Source: DATARR01 sp036376245 (GTDB taxonomy: Bacteria > Acidobacteriota > Thermoanaerobaculia > Multivoradales > UBA5704). Taken from it: 64,000 bases of DNA. The DNA lies in the NCBI GenBank assembly GCA_036376245.1, contig DASVAS010000028.1, positions 1 to 64,000 of the forward strand. Reading direction: 5' to 3'. How positions within the stretch are numbered: position 1 is the stretch's first letter; each line of letters starts with the position of its first letter. The notes below the pieces were generated by a model. The model saw nothing but the letters and a program-made list of their open reading frames with translations, was not told the DNA's origin and did no database searches. The translations under genes were made by a program, and so were the position numbers. Below are positions 16,562 to 24,482 of the stretch, one piece after another.

Positions 16562-16936
16562 ATGGAAACGCCGCAGGTAAGCAAGTCGCAGAAGTCGCAG
16601 TCGCAGGAGAAGGCTCAGCCGAAGACCAAGGTCCGCCGCAAGGGTCCGATCGACCGGCTGAAGGCGGAGCGGGTGGAGGCGAAGCTGGCCGAGGTTCCCG
16701 GTTGGGATCCGCGCTGGCAGGGTCAGGGCATCTCCCGGACCTGGAAGTTCCCCCAGCCCGGAACGGCCCGGGCCTACGCGAGCTACGTGTCGGAGCTCGC
16801 GGACTCGCTGGGCCAGGAGTGCTCCGTCAACAAGACCGGACAGATGGTGGCTGTGACCCTGTTCGGTCCGCGCATCAACGGTCGTCGGGACGTCGTCGAC
16901 GACATGACCTTCAACTTCGCGAAGCAGCTCGGTTGA
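16562..16936 (+). CDS. pterin-4a-carbinolamine dehydratase-like protein without the usual His pair
   Basis: A 124-aa protein started at ATG 16562, with AAGGAGG 6 nt upstream. An N-terminal Lys/Gln/Ser-rich tail of about 40 residues precedes a segment that aligns by eye with the PCD/DCoH fold: ISRTWKFPQPGTARAYASYVSELADSLG, then QMVAVTLFGP, then GRRDVVDDMTFNFAKQL. In active dehydratases the position after the first helix reads HHP and the strand carries TH. Here these are QECS and FGP. This suggests a non-catalytic relative, perhaps a dimerisation or regulatory protein. It is followed after 10 nt by a small coiled-coil protein in the same operon. Confidence 0.55.
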   Translation: METPQVSKSQKSQSQEKAQPKTKVRRKGPIDRLKAERVEAKLAEVPGWDPRWQGQGISRTWKFPQPGTARAYASYVSELADSLGQECSVNKTGQMVAVTLFGPRINGRRDVVDDMTFNFAKQLG

Positions 16937-16946
16937 GGAGGGGATC

Positions 16947-17363
16947 ATGCCGAAAGCGTCTTACGCGAAGGTGCTGAGGGACTGGGAGGTGCTGCTCACG
17001 AAGGTGGACGCCAACAAGGCGGACCTGCCGTTCGTCGAGGACTACCGGGCACAGCTCGAAACGGAGCTTGCCGGGGCCAAGGAGACGATCGCACGGCAGA
17101 CGGCCATGCAGGCGTCTTTCCAGAACGAGACCCGGACGCTCGAGGGGTTCCTCGAACGGGGCAACGTCCTGGCGGTGAACATCCGGGCCGGTGTGCGGGC
17201 CCGCTACGGGAACCGCAGCGCGAAGCTGCTGGAGTTCGGGATGCAGCCGCTGCGCAACCGGCGGCGGTCGTCGTCGGAGGAGAGCAAGAAGAACAAGCAG
17301 ACGGAGGGAAAGGAGGAGGAAGATCAGGGGGCTCCCCAGACGCCCGCGACCACTGAGGCGTAG
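16947..17363 (+). CDS. hypothetical coiled-coil protein
   Basis: A 138-aa protein with ATG at 16947 and GAGGAGG 7 nt upstream. Residues 1-75 are predicted from the pattern to be long helices (YRAQLETELAGAKETIARQTAMQASFQNETRTLEGFLERG). A basic segment (RNRRRSSSEESKKNKQTEG) and an acidic/Pro-rich tail follow. No family is recognised. It starts 11 nt after the PCD-like gene, so the two probably act together. It has no signal peptide and is likely cytoplasmic. Confidence 0.65.
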   Translation: MPKASYAKVLRDWEVLLTKVDANKADLPFVEDYRAQLETELAGAKETIARQTAMQASFQNETRTLEGFLERGNVLAVNIRAGVRARYGNRSAKLLEFGMQPLRNRRRSSSEESKKNKQTEGKEEEDQGAPQTPATTEA

Positions 17364-17380
17364 TCCACGGTAGCTGTTCC

Positions 17381-17409
17381 GCGGGGGCGTGTTCGCGGCA
17401 CGCCTCCGC
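17381..17409 (+). terminator. hairpin after PCD-like/coiled-coil operon
   Basis: GCGGGGGCGTG pairs with CACGCCTCCGC (one mismatch, 7-nt loop) 18 bases after the stop. The T-run is poor. It is placed where a terminator for the two-gene operon is expected. Confidence 0.4.
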
Positions 17410-17475
17410 ATTGTCCGGGGAGCTTGGAGAGAAGGATAGCACCTTCTGGGGGAAAACTTCTCCAGAAGTAAATCA

Positions 17476-17504
17476 TTGACCAACTGGTTGGCTCATACTA
17501 ACCT
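17476..17504 (+). promoter_or_regulatory. candidate promoter with palindromic operator
   Basis: TTGACC (17476-17481) and TAACCT (17499-17504) are separated by 17 nt, 27 nt before the Cys-rich protein. The spacer overlaps a perfect palindrome CCAACTGGTTGG (17480-17491), a plausible operator. The -10 box is weak, so the call rests on spacing, position and the palindrome. Confidence 0.35.
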
Positions 17505-17533
17505 GTGCTTACTTACTGTGCCGGGAGGAAATG

Positions 17534-17815
17534 ATGAAGCGATCTATTCTGATGACCTTGTTGGTGGCGGTTACCTTCTTTGTCCCCCAAGAAGCGGTAG
17601 CTAGTTGCCAGAAGTGCCAGTCGAAACTCCGTTGCCTGGTTGATGAATGCTGGATAGAGATGATTTGCGCAGAAGCTTCTTTTGGGCAGCCCAACAAGAT
17701 TGGATGCGAGATCGTGGACGGCTCTTGCCAGATGGGCAGCGACTTCTGCCTGTGGGCTTTCTTACCGCTGTCCGATGAGGTTGTCATTACGTATGACGCC
17801 AAGGAACCTTCTTGA
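17534..17815 (+). CDS. small Cys-rich secreted protein
   Basis: A 93-aa exported protein. The second of two adjacent ATGs (17534) is preferred because it lies 5 nt from the GGGAGG site, while the first (17531) is only 2 nt away. The signal peptide ends near AVAS. The mature part has eight cysteines (SCQKCQ, RCLVDECW, MICAEA, GCEIVDGSCQ, DFCLW), compatible with a disulfide-rich fold. It has no recognised family. Its 3' end overlaps the start region of the carboxypeptidase-regulatory-like gene by 23 nt, indicating joint expression. Confidence 0.65.
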   Translation: MKRSILMTLLVAVTFFVPQEAVASCQKCQSKLRCLVDECWIEMICAEASFGQPNKIGCEIVDGSCQMGSDFCLWAFLPLSDEVVITYDAKEPS

Positions 17816-20021
17816 GCTAGGCCTGATCTCTTTCCTGCTCGCTGGCGCCGGGTCGCCATCAGTTCCGGTCCGTCTGGCCGTCGAGCTCAGGGGCCAGGCG
17901 GCGCCCGTCCAGGGACAGCTCAAGCTCCAGTCAAAGACAGGTAAGCGCCTGGAGATTTCCTTCAAAGCGCCAGGGGAGCGGTCGGTGGATCTGCCGCCGG
18001 GGGACTGGGAGGCGCGATTCGAGGGCAAGGGACTCTGGAGCGAGACGGTGACGGTCTCTCGCCAGCCTTCCGCCATGCCCGCACGAGTCCGCGTCTTTCC
18101 CGCCGCGTCTCTCCGGGGCCGGGTGGTTCTCCCGGCGGGCGAGAAGCCGCTGCCGGAGTTGGCGGTCCGGCTCCAGCCTCCCTACGGCCCGGGGCAGGAG
18201 AAGGATCTCTCCATCGCGCTCTCCTGCCCAATCCAGGACGGAAAGCTCGCCTGCGAGGTTCCGGCGGGGCGGTTTGACGTCCGCCTGCGTGCGGAGGCGG
18301 GGTTCGCGCCGGCCTATTTCTGGGATTTTCCCATCCCCGGCGGCAAGGGGGCGGACCTGGGGGAAATCGCCTTGCGGCGAGGCGCTTCGGTGTCGGGTTG
18401 GGTCCAAACGGCGGACGCCAGCCCTCTCTCCCGCGAGAGCCAGATCAAGCTGGCGCCGGTGAGTGGCGAGCCCGACCATTGGGGAACTCAGGACCGGCTG
18501 GAGAAGACCGCGTTCGAGGCCAGGCCGGATGAGAAGGGGTTTTTCCAGATCGTCGGAGTCCCACCAGGCCAATACGAGATCACAGTCACGCAGCCCGGCT
18601 TCGCCCCGACCCGGGTGAAGCCGATCGACGTCCGGCCGGAACTCGAATCTCAGGTGATCGAACGGCTGGTCCTGGACCGGCCGGCGATCCTGGAGCTTGC
18701 CCTCGATCCGCCCATGGAGCCATACGGCCATCTCTGGAGGATCGAGCTGGTCCGGCGGAGCGCCCCCTCGGAGATTGGGAGCGAGATTCACATCGGGAAC
18801 GCCACGGCGGAGGGGATCTGGAAGTCGCCGGGGATCGCCCCCGGTACCTATGAGGTGACGGTGGTCGGCGATCTCAAGTCGGTGTGGCACCGGGAGTCGG
18901 TGGAAGTGCGGCGAGGTCAGCCGCGATTGGAGATCCGCCTGCCGGTGCTCTTCGTGAAGGGTACGGTGCATCTGGGGGACGAGCCGCTGGCCGCAACGCT
19001 GTGGCTGGGTGACAAAAAGGGCGGGCGGATCCGGTTCGATTCGGACGAGCGGGGCCGGTTCAGCGGCGTGCTCCCAGGGGAGGGCGAGTGGGTGCCCTGG
19101 ATCGACTCCGAGGAGATCAAGACGACGCTCGAACCGGTGGAGATCCGGGCGCCTGAAGGAAAGGACGAGGCGACGGTGGACCTGGTGGTTCCGGATACGA
19201 CGCTCACCGGCCAGGTGGTGGGCGAGGACGGTAGACCCGTATCCGCGGCGCAGGTGATCGTGTCTCGCCTGGAAAAGCGGCGGCGGGGGAGTTATCTCAA
19301 GTCGGGCGAGGACGGCAGGTTCACCGTCCGCGGGCTCCTGCCGGGTCCTGTTTCGGTCAACGCGATGCAGGGAGACGACCTCAAGAGCGACTACGTCGAA
19401 TCGGCGATTCCAAAGGAAGGGGCGGGACCGGATCTGCGGCTGGTGCTGCGCCGCCAGCGGACCTTCCAGGGCCGGGTGGTCTCCGCCACGGGCGGCGTGC
19501 CCGGCGCGGTCGTCACGGCGTGGGCGCCCTTTGGGAGCACGACGACGACCGGCATGGGGCAGAGCGTCACTGGGCCGGACGGCCGCTTCGAGGTCTCCCT
19601 GCCGCCGGACACGGTCTTGCTGAATCTTCTCGTGATGCCGCCGGGGCACGCGCTGCGCCTGGCGACTGTCCTGGCGCCTCACGGGCAGAGCGTAGAGATC
19701 CCGGTGGACCGGCAGGGAGGCACCCTGGTCCTCGAGATGGCGGGCGAGGGCCCGGCGCCTCTGCTCGTTCAGGGCGGTACGTTCACCTTGCCGGAGCTCT
19801 TGAAGCCCTGGGCGAGGCTTCAAGGCGTGCCCGCGGGCGATCCCACCCGCCTGACGCTGCCCAACGTGTCGGCGGGCTCCTACAGCCTCTGCGTGGGAGC
19901 GGGGGCGATCACGCGGCTCAAAGAAGGAGCCGAGCCCCCGGCGGCGAGCTGCGCGAGCGGCGTCCTGGGTTCCAGCGGCGAGCTGGTGCTGAAGGCTCCC
20001 GCGCCGGCCCCGGGCCGCTGA
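17793..20021 (+). CDS. exported protein with carboxypeptidase-regulatory-like (prealbumin-like) repeats
   Basis: A 742-aa protein. ATG 17793 gives a signal peptide (ELGLISFLLAGAGSPS); in-frame upstream ATGs would mask it. The body contains several beta-sandwich repeats of the CarboxypepD_reg type, for example SLRGRVVLPAGEKPLPELAVRL, LTGQVVGEDGRPVSAAQVIVS with GEDGRFTVRGLLPG, and FQGRVVSATGG with GPDGRFEVSLPPD. These domains bind or display partners at the cell surface rather than cut peptides; no protease domain is present. The 23-nt overlap with the Cys-rich gene suggests the two proteins form a surface pair. Confidence 0.75.
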   Translation: MTPRNLLELGLISFLLAGAGSPSVPVRLAVELRGQAAPVQGQLKLQSKTGKRLEISFKAPGERSVDLPPGDWEARFEGKGLWSETVTVSRQPSAMPARVRVFPAASLRGRVVLPAGEKPLPELAVRLQPPYGPGQEKDLSIALSCPIQDGKLACEVPAGRFDVRLRAEAGFAPAYFWDFPIPGGKGADLGEIALRRGASVSGWVQTADASPLSRESQIKLAPVSGEPDHWGTQDRLEKTAFEARPDEKGFFQIVGVPPGQYEITVTQPGFAPTRVKPIDVRPELESQVIERLVLDRPAILELALDPPMEPYGHLWRIELVRRSAPSEIGSEIHIGNATAEGIWKSPGIAPGTYEVTVVGDLKSVWHRESVEVRRGQPRLEIRLPVLFVKGTVHLGDEPLAATLWLGDKKGGRIRFDSDERGRFSGVLPGEGEWVPWIDSEEIKTTLEPVEIRAPEGKDEATVDLVVPDTTLTGQVVGEDGRPVSAAQVIVSRLEKRRRGSYLKSGEDGRFTVRGLLPGPVSVNAMQGDDLKSDYVESAIPKEGAGPDLRLVLRRQRTFQGRVVSATGGVPGAVVTAWAPFGSTTTTGMGQSVTGPDGRFEVSLPPDTVLLNLLVMPPGHALRLATVLAPHGQSVEIPVDRQGGTLVLEMAGEGPAPLLVQGGTFTLPELLKPWARLQGVPAGDPTRLTLPNVSAGSYSLCVGAGAITRLKEGAEPPAASCASGVLGSSGELVLKAPAPAPGR

Positions 20022-20079
20022 TCCACGGCGTTTCTCCTCCCCCCAAAATTGGTCCTTTTTCGCATCACCGTTCCGGGTT

Positions 20080-20085
20080 TATACT
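20080..20085 (+). promoter_or_regulatory. possible -10 element for the tyrosinase cluster
   Basis: TATACT at 20080-20085 lies in the otherwise gene-free 173 bp before the tyrosinase gene, about 110 nt from its start. The -35 region (TTTTCG) is poor, so sigma factor and use are uncertain. The rest of the gap holds no other supported feature. Confidence 0.3.
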
Positions 20086-20194
20086 TAAGAAGTTAAAGCA
20101 CAGGGAAGAGATGCACATATCGATCTGTAGCGAAAGAGGTGGATTTCGCCCGACGCGGATCCTTGACAGCGTTCGCTGGTAGGAGGCCATGACT

Positions 20195-21415
20195 ATGAAG
20201 GTCGAGTTGCAGATCAACAACAGCACAAGCACCGGAGCGAGATTCGTCGGCTGGACACCGTCGCCGTGCCGGATCCGAATGACCGATCGATCCGGCGCAA
20301 CCTCGTTGACCGTGAACGTGCAGATCACCGCGCGGACGACGACGACGGGCGGCGCGGTGGTGTTCCGCCGCGGAACGACGGGAACGTTCTCCACCAGCAT
20401 CACGGTGCCGGTGCCGATCACCGGCGCTTCCGTGCCGTTTTTCATCGCCGGCAGGTTCGGCCGTCCCAGCATCAACAACGGCGACGTGACCATCGAGGCC
20501 CGCGTCGGCACGACGCTGGTGGGATCGGTGCGGTGCATGGTGCGGGTGCGCAAGAACGCCAACCAACTGACGCCGGGAGAGCGGGACCGTTTCGTGGCGG
20601 CGCTCGCGCAGCTCAACAACCAGGGCCTGGGCCGCTTCACGGACTTCCGCGACATGCACACCAACGTGAGCTCGCCGCAGGCGCATGGCGCGCCGGGCTT
20701 CCTGCCCTGGCACCGCGCCTACCTGCTCGATCTCGAACGCGAGCTGCAGGCGATCGACCCCAGCGTCTCGCTGCCGTACTGGCGTTTCGATCAGCCGGCG
20801 CCGAACATCTTCACGCGCGATTTCCTCGGCGTCTCCGACTCGCTGGGCACCGTGCAGTTCAGCCCGACCAATCCGCTGCAGTTCTGGCGGACGGACGGCG
20901 TGCAGGGGATCAACCGCCGGCCGTTCTTCAACACCGGCACGGGGGCTCCCAGCCTGCGCACCGAGGCGCAGACGCTGGCGATCGGCACGACGTATTCGGC
21001 GTTCCGGAGCATGGAAGGCAACCCGCACGGATCGGCGCACGTCAGCTTCGGCGGCTTCATCTCCAGCATCGGCACCGCCGCGCGGGATCCGCTGTTCTTC
21101 CTGCTGCACTGCAACGTCGACCGGCTGTGGGCGAAGTGGCAGCGGGTGAACGGCCGCTTCGATCCGGCGCTGGCGGCGTCGTACGACAACACTCCCAGCC
21201 CGGTCGGCCACAACCTGCCGGACACGATGTGGCCGTGGAACGGGATCACCGGCGGCACGCGTCCGCCGACGGCTCCCGGCGGCGCGATGGCTTCGTCGCC
21301 GTCCGCCACCGCGCCGGGCCCGCAGCCGCGGGTGCGCGACTCCCTGGATTACCAGGGCATCGTCAATCTCATCTCCCGTCTGGGATTCGACTACGACGAC
21401 GTACAGTTCGCCTGA
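20195..21415 (+). CDS. tyrosinase-family type-3 copper protein
   Basis: A 406-aa protein. ATG 20195 is 8 nt from AGGAGG, while ATG 20189 is only 2 nt away. About 120 N-terminal residues form a beta-rich domain with no signal peptide. The tyrosinase core follows, with CuA ligands His155 (DMHTN), His164 (AHGAPGFLPWH) and His173, and CuB ligands His278 and His282 (NPHGSAHVSFGG) and His305 (DPLFFLLHCNVDRLW). All six copper ligands are present, so phenol or catechol oxidation is likely; the substrate is unknown. Two downstream genes encode a HEAT protein and a SCO1-like protein, suggesting a copper-loading cluster. Confidence 0.88.
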   Translation: MKVELQINNSTSTGARFVGWTPSPCRIRMTDRSGATSLTVNVQITARTTTTGGAVVFRRGTTGTFSTSITVPVPITGASVPFFIAGRFGRPSINNGDVTIEARVGTTLVGSVRCMVRVRKNANQLTPGERDRFVAALAQLNNQGLGRFTDFRDMHTNVSSPQAHGAPGFLPWHRAYLLDLERELQAIDPSVSLPYWRFDQPAPNIFTRDFLGVSDSLGTVQFSPTNPLQFWRTDGVQGINRRPFFNTGTGAPSLRTEAQTLAIGTTYSAFRSMEGNPHGSAHVSFGGFISSIGTAARDPLFFLLHCNVDRLWAKWQRVNGRFDPALAASYDNTPSPVGHNLPDTMWPWNGITGGTRPPTAPGGAMASSPSATAPGPQPRVRDSLDYQGIVNLISRLGFDYDDVQFA

Positions 21416-21441
21416 CGTGTTGACACAAGGAGGTCGCAGCC

Positions 21442-22353
21442 ATGGCTGAGAAAAAGAAAGCCGGAAAGAGCTCGAAGTCGGCACGCAAGGCACAAAGTCC
21501 GGCGAAGAAAAGTCCGGCGACGAAGAAGAGGTCGGCCCGTAGCGCGCTGGCGACCGCGACCAGCGCGAGCAAGCCCGTCGACGAGCGCATCCAGGCGATG
21601 ACCGAAGCGCCGCTGGCGGTGTGCGCGGAGGACGAGAGCCTGCAGAAGATGCTGAACGTGCTGCGCAACCGGGAGGAGCCCATCGAGGTGCGGCTGGCGG
21701 CGCTGCAATCGCTCCAGGCGGCGAGCTTCGCCGTCCTCGCCTTCGAGTCGTGCCGCGCCGACTACATCGCCACCCTGCGCGAGCTCGTGGAAGATCCCGA
21801 TCCGGAGCTGCGCCAGCGCGTGCTCGGCATCCTGGCGCGCGAGAACGACGGCTTCGTGCAGAAGAAGCTGCTGGAAGGGCTGAAGAAGCCCGGCAAGGCG
21901 CTGGTGCCGCCGGAGAAGGCGCTGCAGCTCCTCAGCTACGACGTGCACTCGGAGGCCTATCCGATCGCCCGCGAGATCGTGAAGAATCCGCCCAGCTCCG
22001 AGGCGAAGCGGGAGGCTCTGCGGCTGCTCTCGGCGGACCCCGCCGCCGTGCCGGTGTTCGAGAAGATCCTGCGCGACAAGGACGAGCTCGCCGAGCTGCG
22101 GCAGCTCTCGGCCTCCGCGCTGAATTCGCTCCGGCCCGAGAAGCTCCAGGAGCACGCGCGCGAGATCGTGCTCGACAAGAACGAGTATGACGACATCCAG
22201 GCCGTCAGCCTGACCGCGCTGACGACGCTCGGCGACGAGGCGGAGGTGACCGGCGACGCGGAGTTGCTGAAGCGCGTCGACGCCCTGAAAGGCGAGAAGT
22301 CGACGAAGGTCAAGAAGAGCGCCCGCCGGTTCCTCGAGAAGTACGGCGAGTAG
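21442..22353 (+). CDS. HEAT-repeat protein with basic N-terminal tail
   Basis: A 303-aa protein with AGGAGG 8 nt before ATG 21442, 26 nt after the tyrosinase stop. The first 45 residues are Lys/Ser/Ala-rich (histone-like in composition). The rest is a series of HEAT-type helical pairs (EEPIEVRLAALQSLQAASFAVL, DPDPELRQRVLGILARE, LRQLSASALNSL, QAVSLTALTTLGDE). No catalytic motif is present. Role is inferred as a scaffold or chaperone for the neighbouring tyrosinase or SCO-like protein. Confidence 0.75.
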   Translation: MAEKKKAGKSSKSARKAQSPAKKSPATKKRSARSALATATSASKPVDERIQAMTEAPLAVCAEDESLQKMLNVLRNREEPIEVRLAALQSLQAASFAVLAFESCRADYIATLRELVEDPDPELRQRVLGILARENDGFVQKKLLEGLKKPGKALVPPEKALQLLSYDVHSEAYPIAREIVKNPPSSEAKREALRLLSADPAAVPVFEKILRDKDELAELRQLSASALNSLRPEKLQEHAREIVLDKNEYDDIQAVSLTALTTLGDEAEVTGDAELLKRVDALKGEKSTKVKKSARRFLEKYGE

Positions 22354-22365
22354 AGGCGGTCCAGG

Positions 22366-23937
22366 ATGACGGCGATGGCGGCGGCGACGGCGGGCGCGAC
22401 TTCCGAGGTGTCCGAAGACGATTTCGCGGCCCTGGTGGACGCGCTCGCCGCCGGCCCGGAGCGACGCGGGGAGCTGACCGACCTGCTGCGCGAAGACCAC
22501 CCGGTCTACGACCAGCGGGGCGCGGCGACGGTGGTCCGCATGCGCGGCTGGGTCCTGCTGGCTCTCGCGCGCGCCGGGTTGCCGGACGCCGCGCTCCTCT
22601 ATGTGCTCGAGGAGCTCGACGCCGGCATCGACGCCTATCTGGTGGCCGCGGCGGCGCGCGCCCTGCGGTCCCGTCCGCAGCCCGACGCGGCGTTCGCTCC
22701 TTTCCTGACGCGCGCGCTCGGCAACATCCGCTATCACGACGAGCCGGTGTCGTTCGACGGCTATGGCGAATACGCGGTCGGGGCCAACGGCACGAGCCCG
22801 GTCCGCGAGGTGCTGGCCACGCTGGAGTGGCTCGGTCCCCACGCGGCGGGAGCGCTGCCGGAGCTGGAGGCGCTGCGGGCGCAGCCGCGGGGTCTTTCCA
22901 GGAAGCGGCTGGAGGATCTGGACCGTGCCCTGGAGACCGTCCGCGCCGGCGGCCCGGCCGGGGAGCCCGGCGGCGATTGCTGCGCGCTGCCGGACGGCCT
23001 GTCCTCGTGGGCGCGCGGCTTCCGGCGCGGCGGCGGGCCGGTCGAGTCCGTCGTCTTCGAGGACCAGGAGGGCGGGACGGCCGGCTTCCAGGAGCTCTTC
23101 CAGGGCCATCCCACCGTCGTCGTCTTCTTCTATACGCGCTGCGACAATCCCCTGAAGTGCTCGCTCACAGTGACCAAGCTGGCGCGCGTCCAGAAGCTGC
23201 TGGCGGAGCGGGGGCTGGACGAACGCGTCCACACCGCGGCGGTCACCTACGATCCCGCGTACGACCTTCCCGAGCGCCTGCTCCGCTACGGACAGGCCCG
23301 CGGCCTGCGCCTGGACGCCGGCCACCGGATGCTGCGGGCGACGTCCGGCTTCGAGGCCCTCCGCCGCCATTTCCAGCTCGGCGTGGGCTTCATCGAGTCG
23401 CTGGTGAACCGGCACCGCATCGAGGTCTTCGTCCTGGACGCCGAGGGCCGGATCGCCGGATCCTTCGAGCGCCTCCACTGGGACGAGGCGCGGGTGGTGG
23501 AGCGCGCGGCCGAGGTGCTGGAGGAGAAAACAGACGAGCCGGCGCCTCCGGCGCGCCACAAGGCGGCGTCGCCCATGCTGGGAACGCTGGCGTCGCTCGG
23601 CGTGGCGTTCTTCCCCAAGTGCCCGGTCTGCTGGGCCGCGTACCTGAGCCTGTTCGGCGTGGCGGGACTGGAGCGGATTCCCTACTCCCCGTGGCTGCAG
23701 CCGCTGCTCGCCGCCATGATGCTGATCAACCTCGCCAGCCTCTGGTTCCGCGGCCGCTCGACGGGCCGGCGGAGCGGGTTCTATCTGGCCCTCGCCGGCG
23801 CCCTCGCGATCCTGGCGTCGAGGGTGGTGCCCGGCCTGGAGGCCGCGGCGATGTGGGGAGTGGGGTTGACGCTGGTGGGTTCGGCGGTGGGCGTGTGGAG
23901 CCGTCTACGGCGACCGGTGCTGCATGCCCTCCGATGA
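22366..23937 (+). CDS. HEAT/SCO1-SenC/MerC-like fusion protein
   Basis: A 523-aa three-part protein. Residues 1-190 are HEAT-like helices. Residues about 225-390 are a thioredoxin-fold SCO1/SenC domain (VVVFFYTRCDNPLKCSLTVTKLARVQ) with Cys259 and Cys265 in a CxxxxxC variant of the copper-binding motif. Residues about 405-523 are a membrane region opening with FFPKCPVCWAAYLSLFG (Cys419, Cys422), resembling MerC-type metal transport segments, with about four helices. It starts 13 nt after the HEAT gene. SCO proteins deliver copper to cuproenzymes, so delivery to the tyrosinase is the leading inference. Confidence 0.72.
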   Translation: MTAMAAATAGATSEVSEDDFAALVDALAAGPERRGELTDLLREDHPVYDQRGAATVVRMRGWVLLALARAGLPDAALLYVLEELDAGIDAYLVAAAARALRSRPQPDAAFAPFLTRALGNIRYHDEPVSFDGYGEYAVGANGTSPVREVLATLEWLGPHAAGALPELEALRAQPRGLSRKRLEDLDRALETVRAGGPAGEPGGDCCALPDGLSSWARGFRRGGGPVESVVFEDQEGGTAGFQELFQGHPTVVVFFYTRCDNPLKCSLTVTKLARVQKLLAERGLDERVHTAAVTYDPAYDLPERLLRYGQARGLRLDAGHRMLRATSGFEALRRHFQLGVGFIESLVNRHRIEVFVLDAEGRIAGSFERLHWDEARVVERAAEVLEEKTDEPAPPARHKAASPMLGTLASLGVAFFPKCPVCWAAYLSLFGVAGLERIPYSPWLQPLLAAMMLINLASLWFRGRSTGRRSGFYLALAGALAILASRVVPGLEAAAMWGVGLTLVGSAVGVWSRLRRPVLHALR

Positions 23938-23957
23938 CCCTCACCACCCCCGGCCCC

Positions 23958-24076
23958 TCCTCTCCCGACCCCTCCCTCCCTCCCTCACCGGGAGAGGAGG
24001 GGAGACTGCCTGTCTGCATTGACGGGTGGGGGCGCCCTCTCCTGGTGAGGGAGGGAGGGAGGGGTCGGGAGAGGGT
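23958..24076. repeat. long inverted repeat (about 38 bp arms)
   Basis: CTCTCCCGACCCCTCCCTCC (from 23960) and the following bases to about 23997 are repeated in inverted orientation at about 24035-24075, with essentially one mismatch and a loop of about 40 nt. It starts about 20 bp after the SCO-like gene. Such CCTCACC/CCTCTCCC inverted elements are widespread intergenic repeats in high-GC genomes; here it may stop transcription or be a small mobile remnant. The remaining gene-free sequence to 24321 shows nothing else I can support. Confidence 0.7.
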
Positions 24077-24321
24077 CGGGGTGAGGTTTCGAAGGGCAGA
24101 TCCTGCCGATTTGCAAGGTCAATCCGAGTGCATTCTCAAGTTCCAGGCAACCGCGGAGACGAAAAGCGGCAATCCGCGTTTCGCTGATCGGAAACCCCCC
24201 AGCCCCAAGATGTAGGAGGTCGCCGTCCCGAAAGCCGCAGGGGTTGGGGTGTGCGGGGGTGAGGCCTCCTCAAACGCCCGTCACGTCTGGGTTTTCCCTC
24301 ACAGGACCTGACAAAAAGTGC

Positions 24322-24350
24322 TTGCAAGCGGACTTCGCTAGGTGTAGAGT
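24322..24350 (+). promoter_or_regulatory. candidate promoter of pilMNOPQ operon
   Basis: TTGCAA (24322-24327) and TAGAGT (24345-24350) are separated by exactly 17 nt, about 125 nt upstream of pilM. A second candidate, TTGACA (24390-24395) with TAGCTT (24413-24418) at 17 nt, overlaps the hairpin at 24386-24407. Both fit housekeeping-sigma spacing; neither -10 is strong. Confidence 0.4.
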
Positions 24351-24385
24351 TCCGGCACTGGTCAATATAGCCATAGACGTATGAG

Positions 24386-24407
24386 CGCCTTGACAGGCGT
24401 GTTTTTT
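24386..24407 (+). terminator. short hairpin with T6 run in pil leader (attenuator-like)
   Basis: CGCCT/AGGCG form a 5-bp stem around TGAC, followed two bases later by six T residues. It sits between the first candidate promoter and pilM, so it would attenuate the operon if transcription starts at 24357 or so. The stem is short, so the effect may be partial. Confidence 0.4.
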
Positions 24408-24482
24408 CCTGGTAGCTTGCAGCGAAGCTTTAAGTAAGCGCAGCTAAGTTGCCTTGACCGTTGGACTTTGGGGGAGTTCAAA

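Noticed and set aside
24351..24482. Cyclic-di-GMP riboswitch in the pil leader.
   Set aside because: The GEMM consensus segments are absent; only a short hairpin with a T-run is seen.
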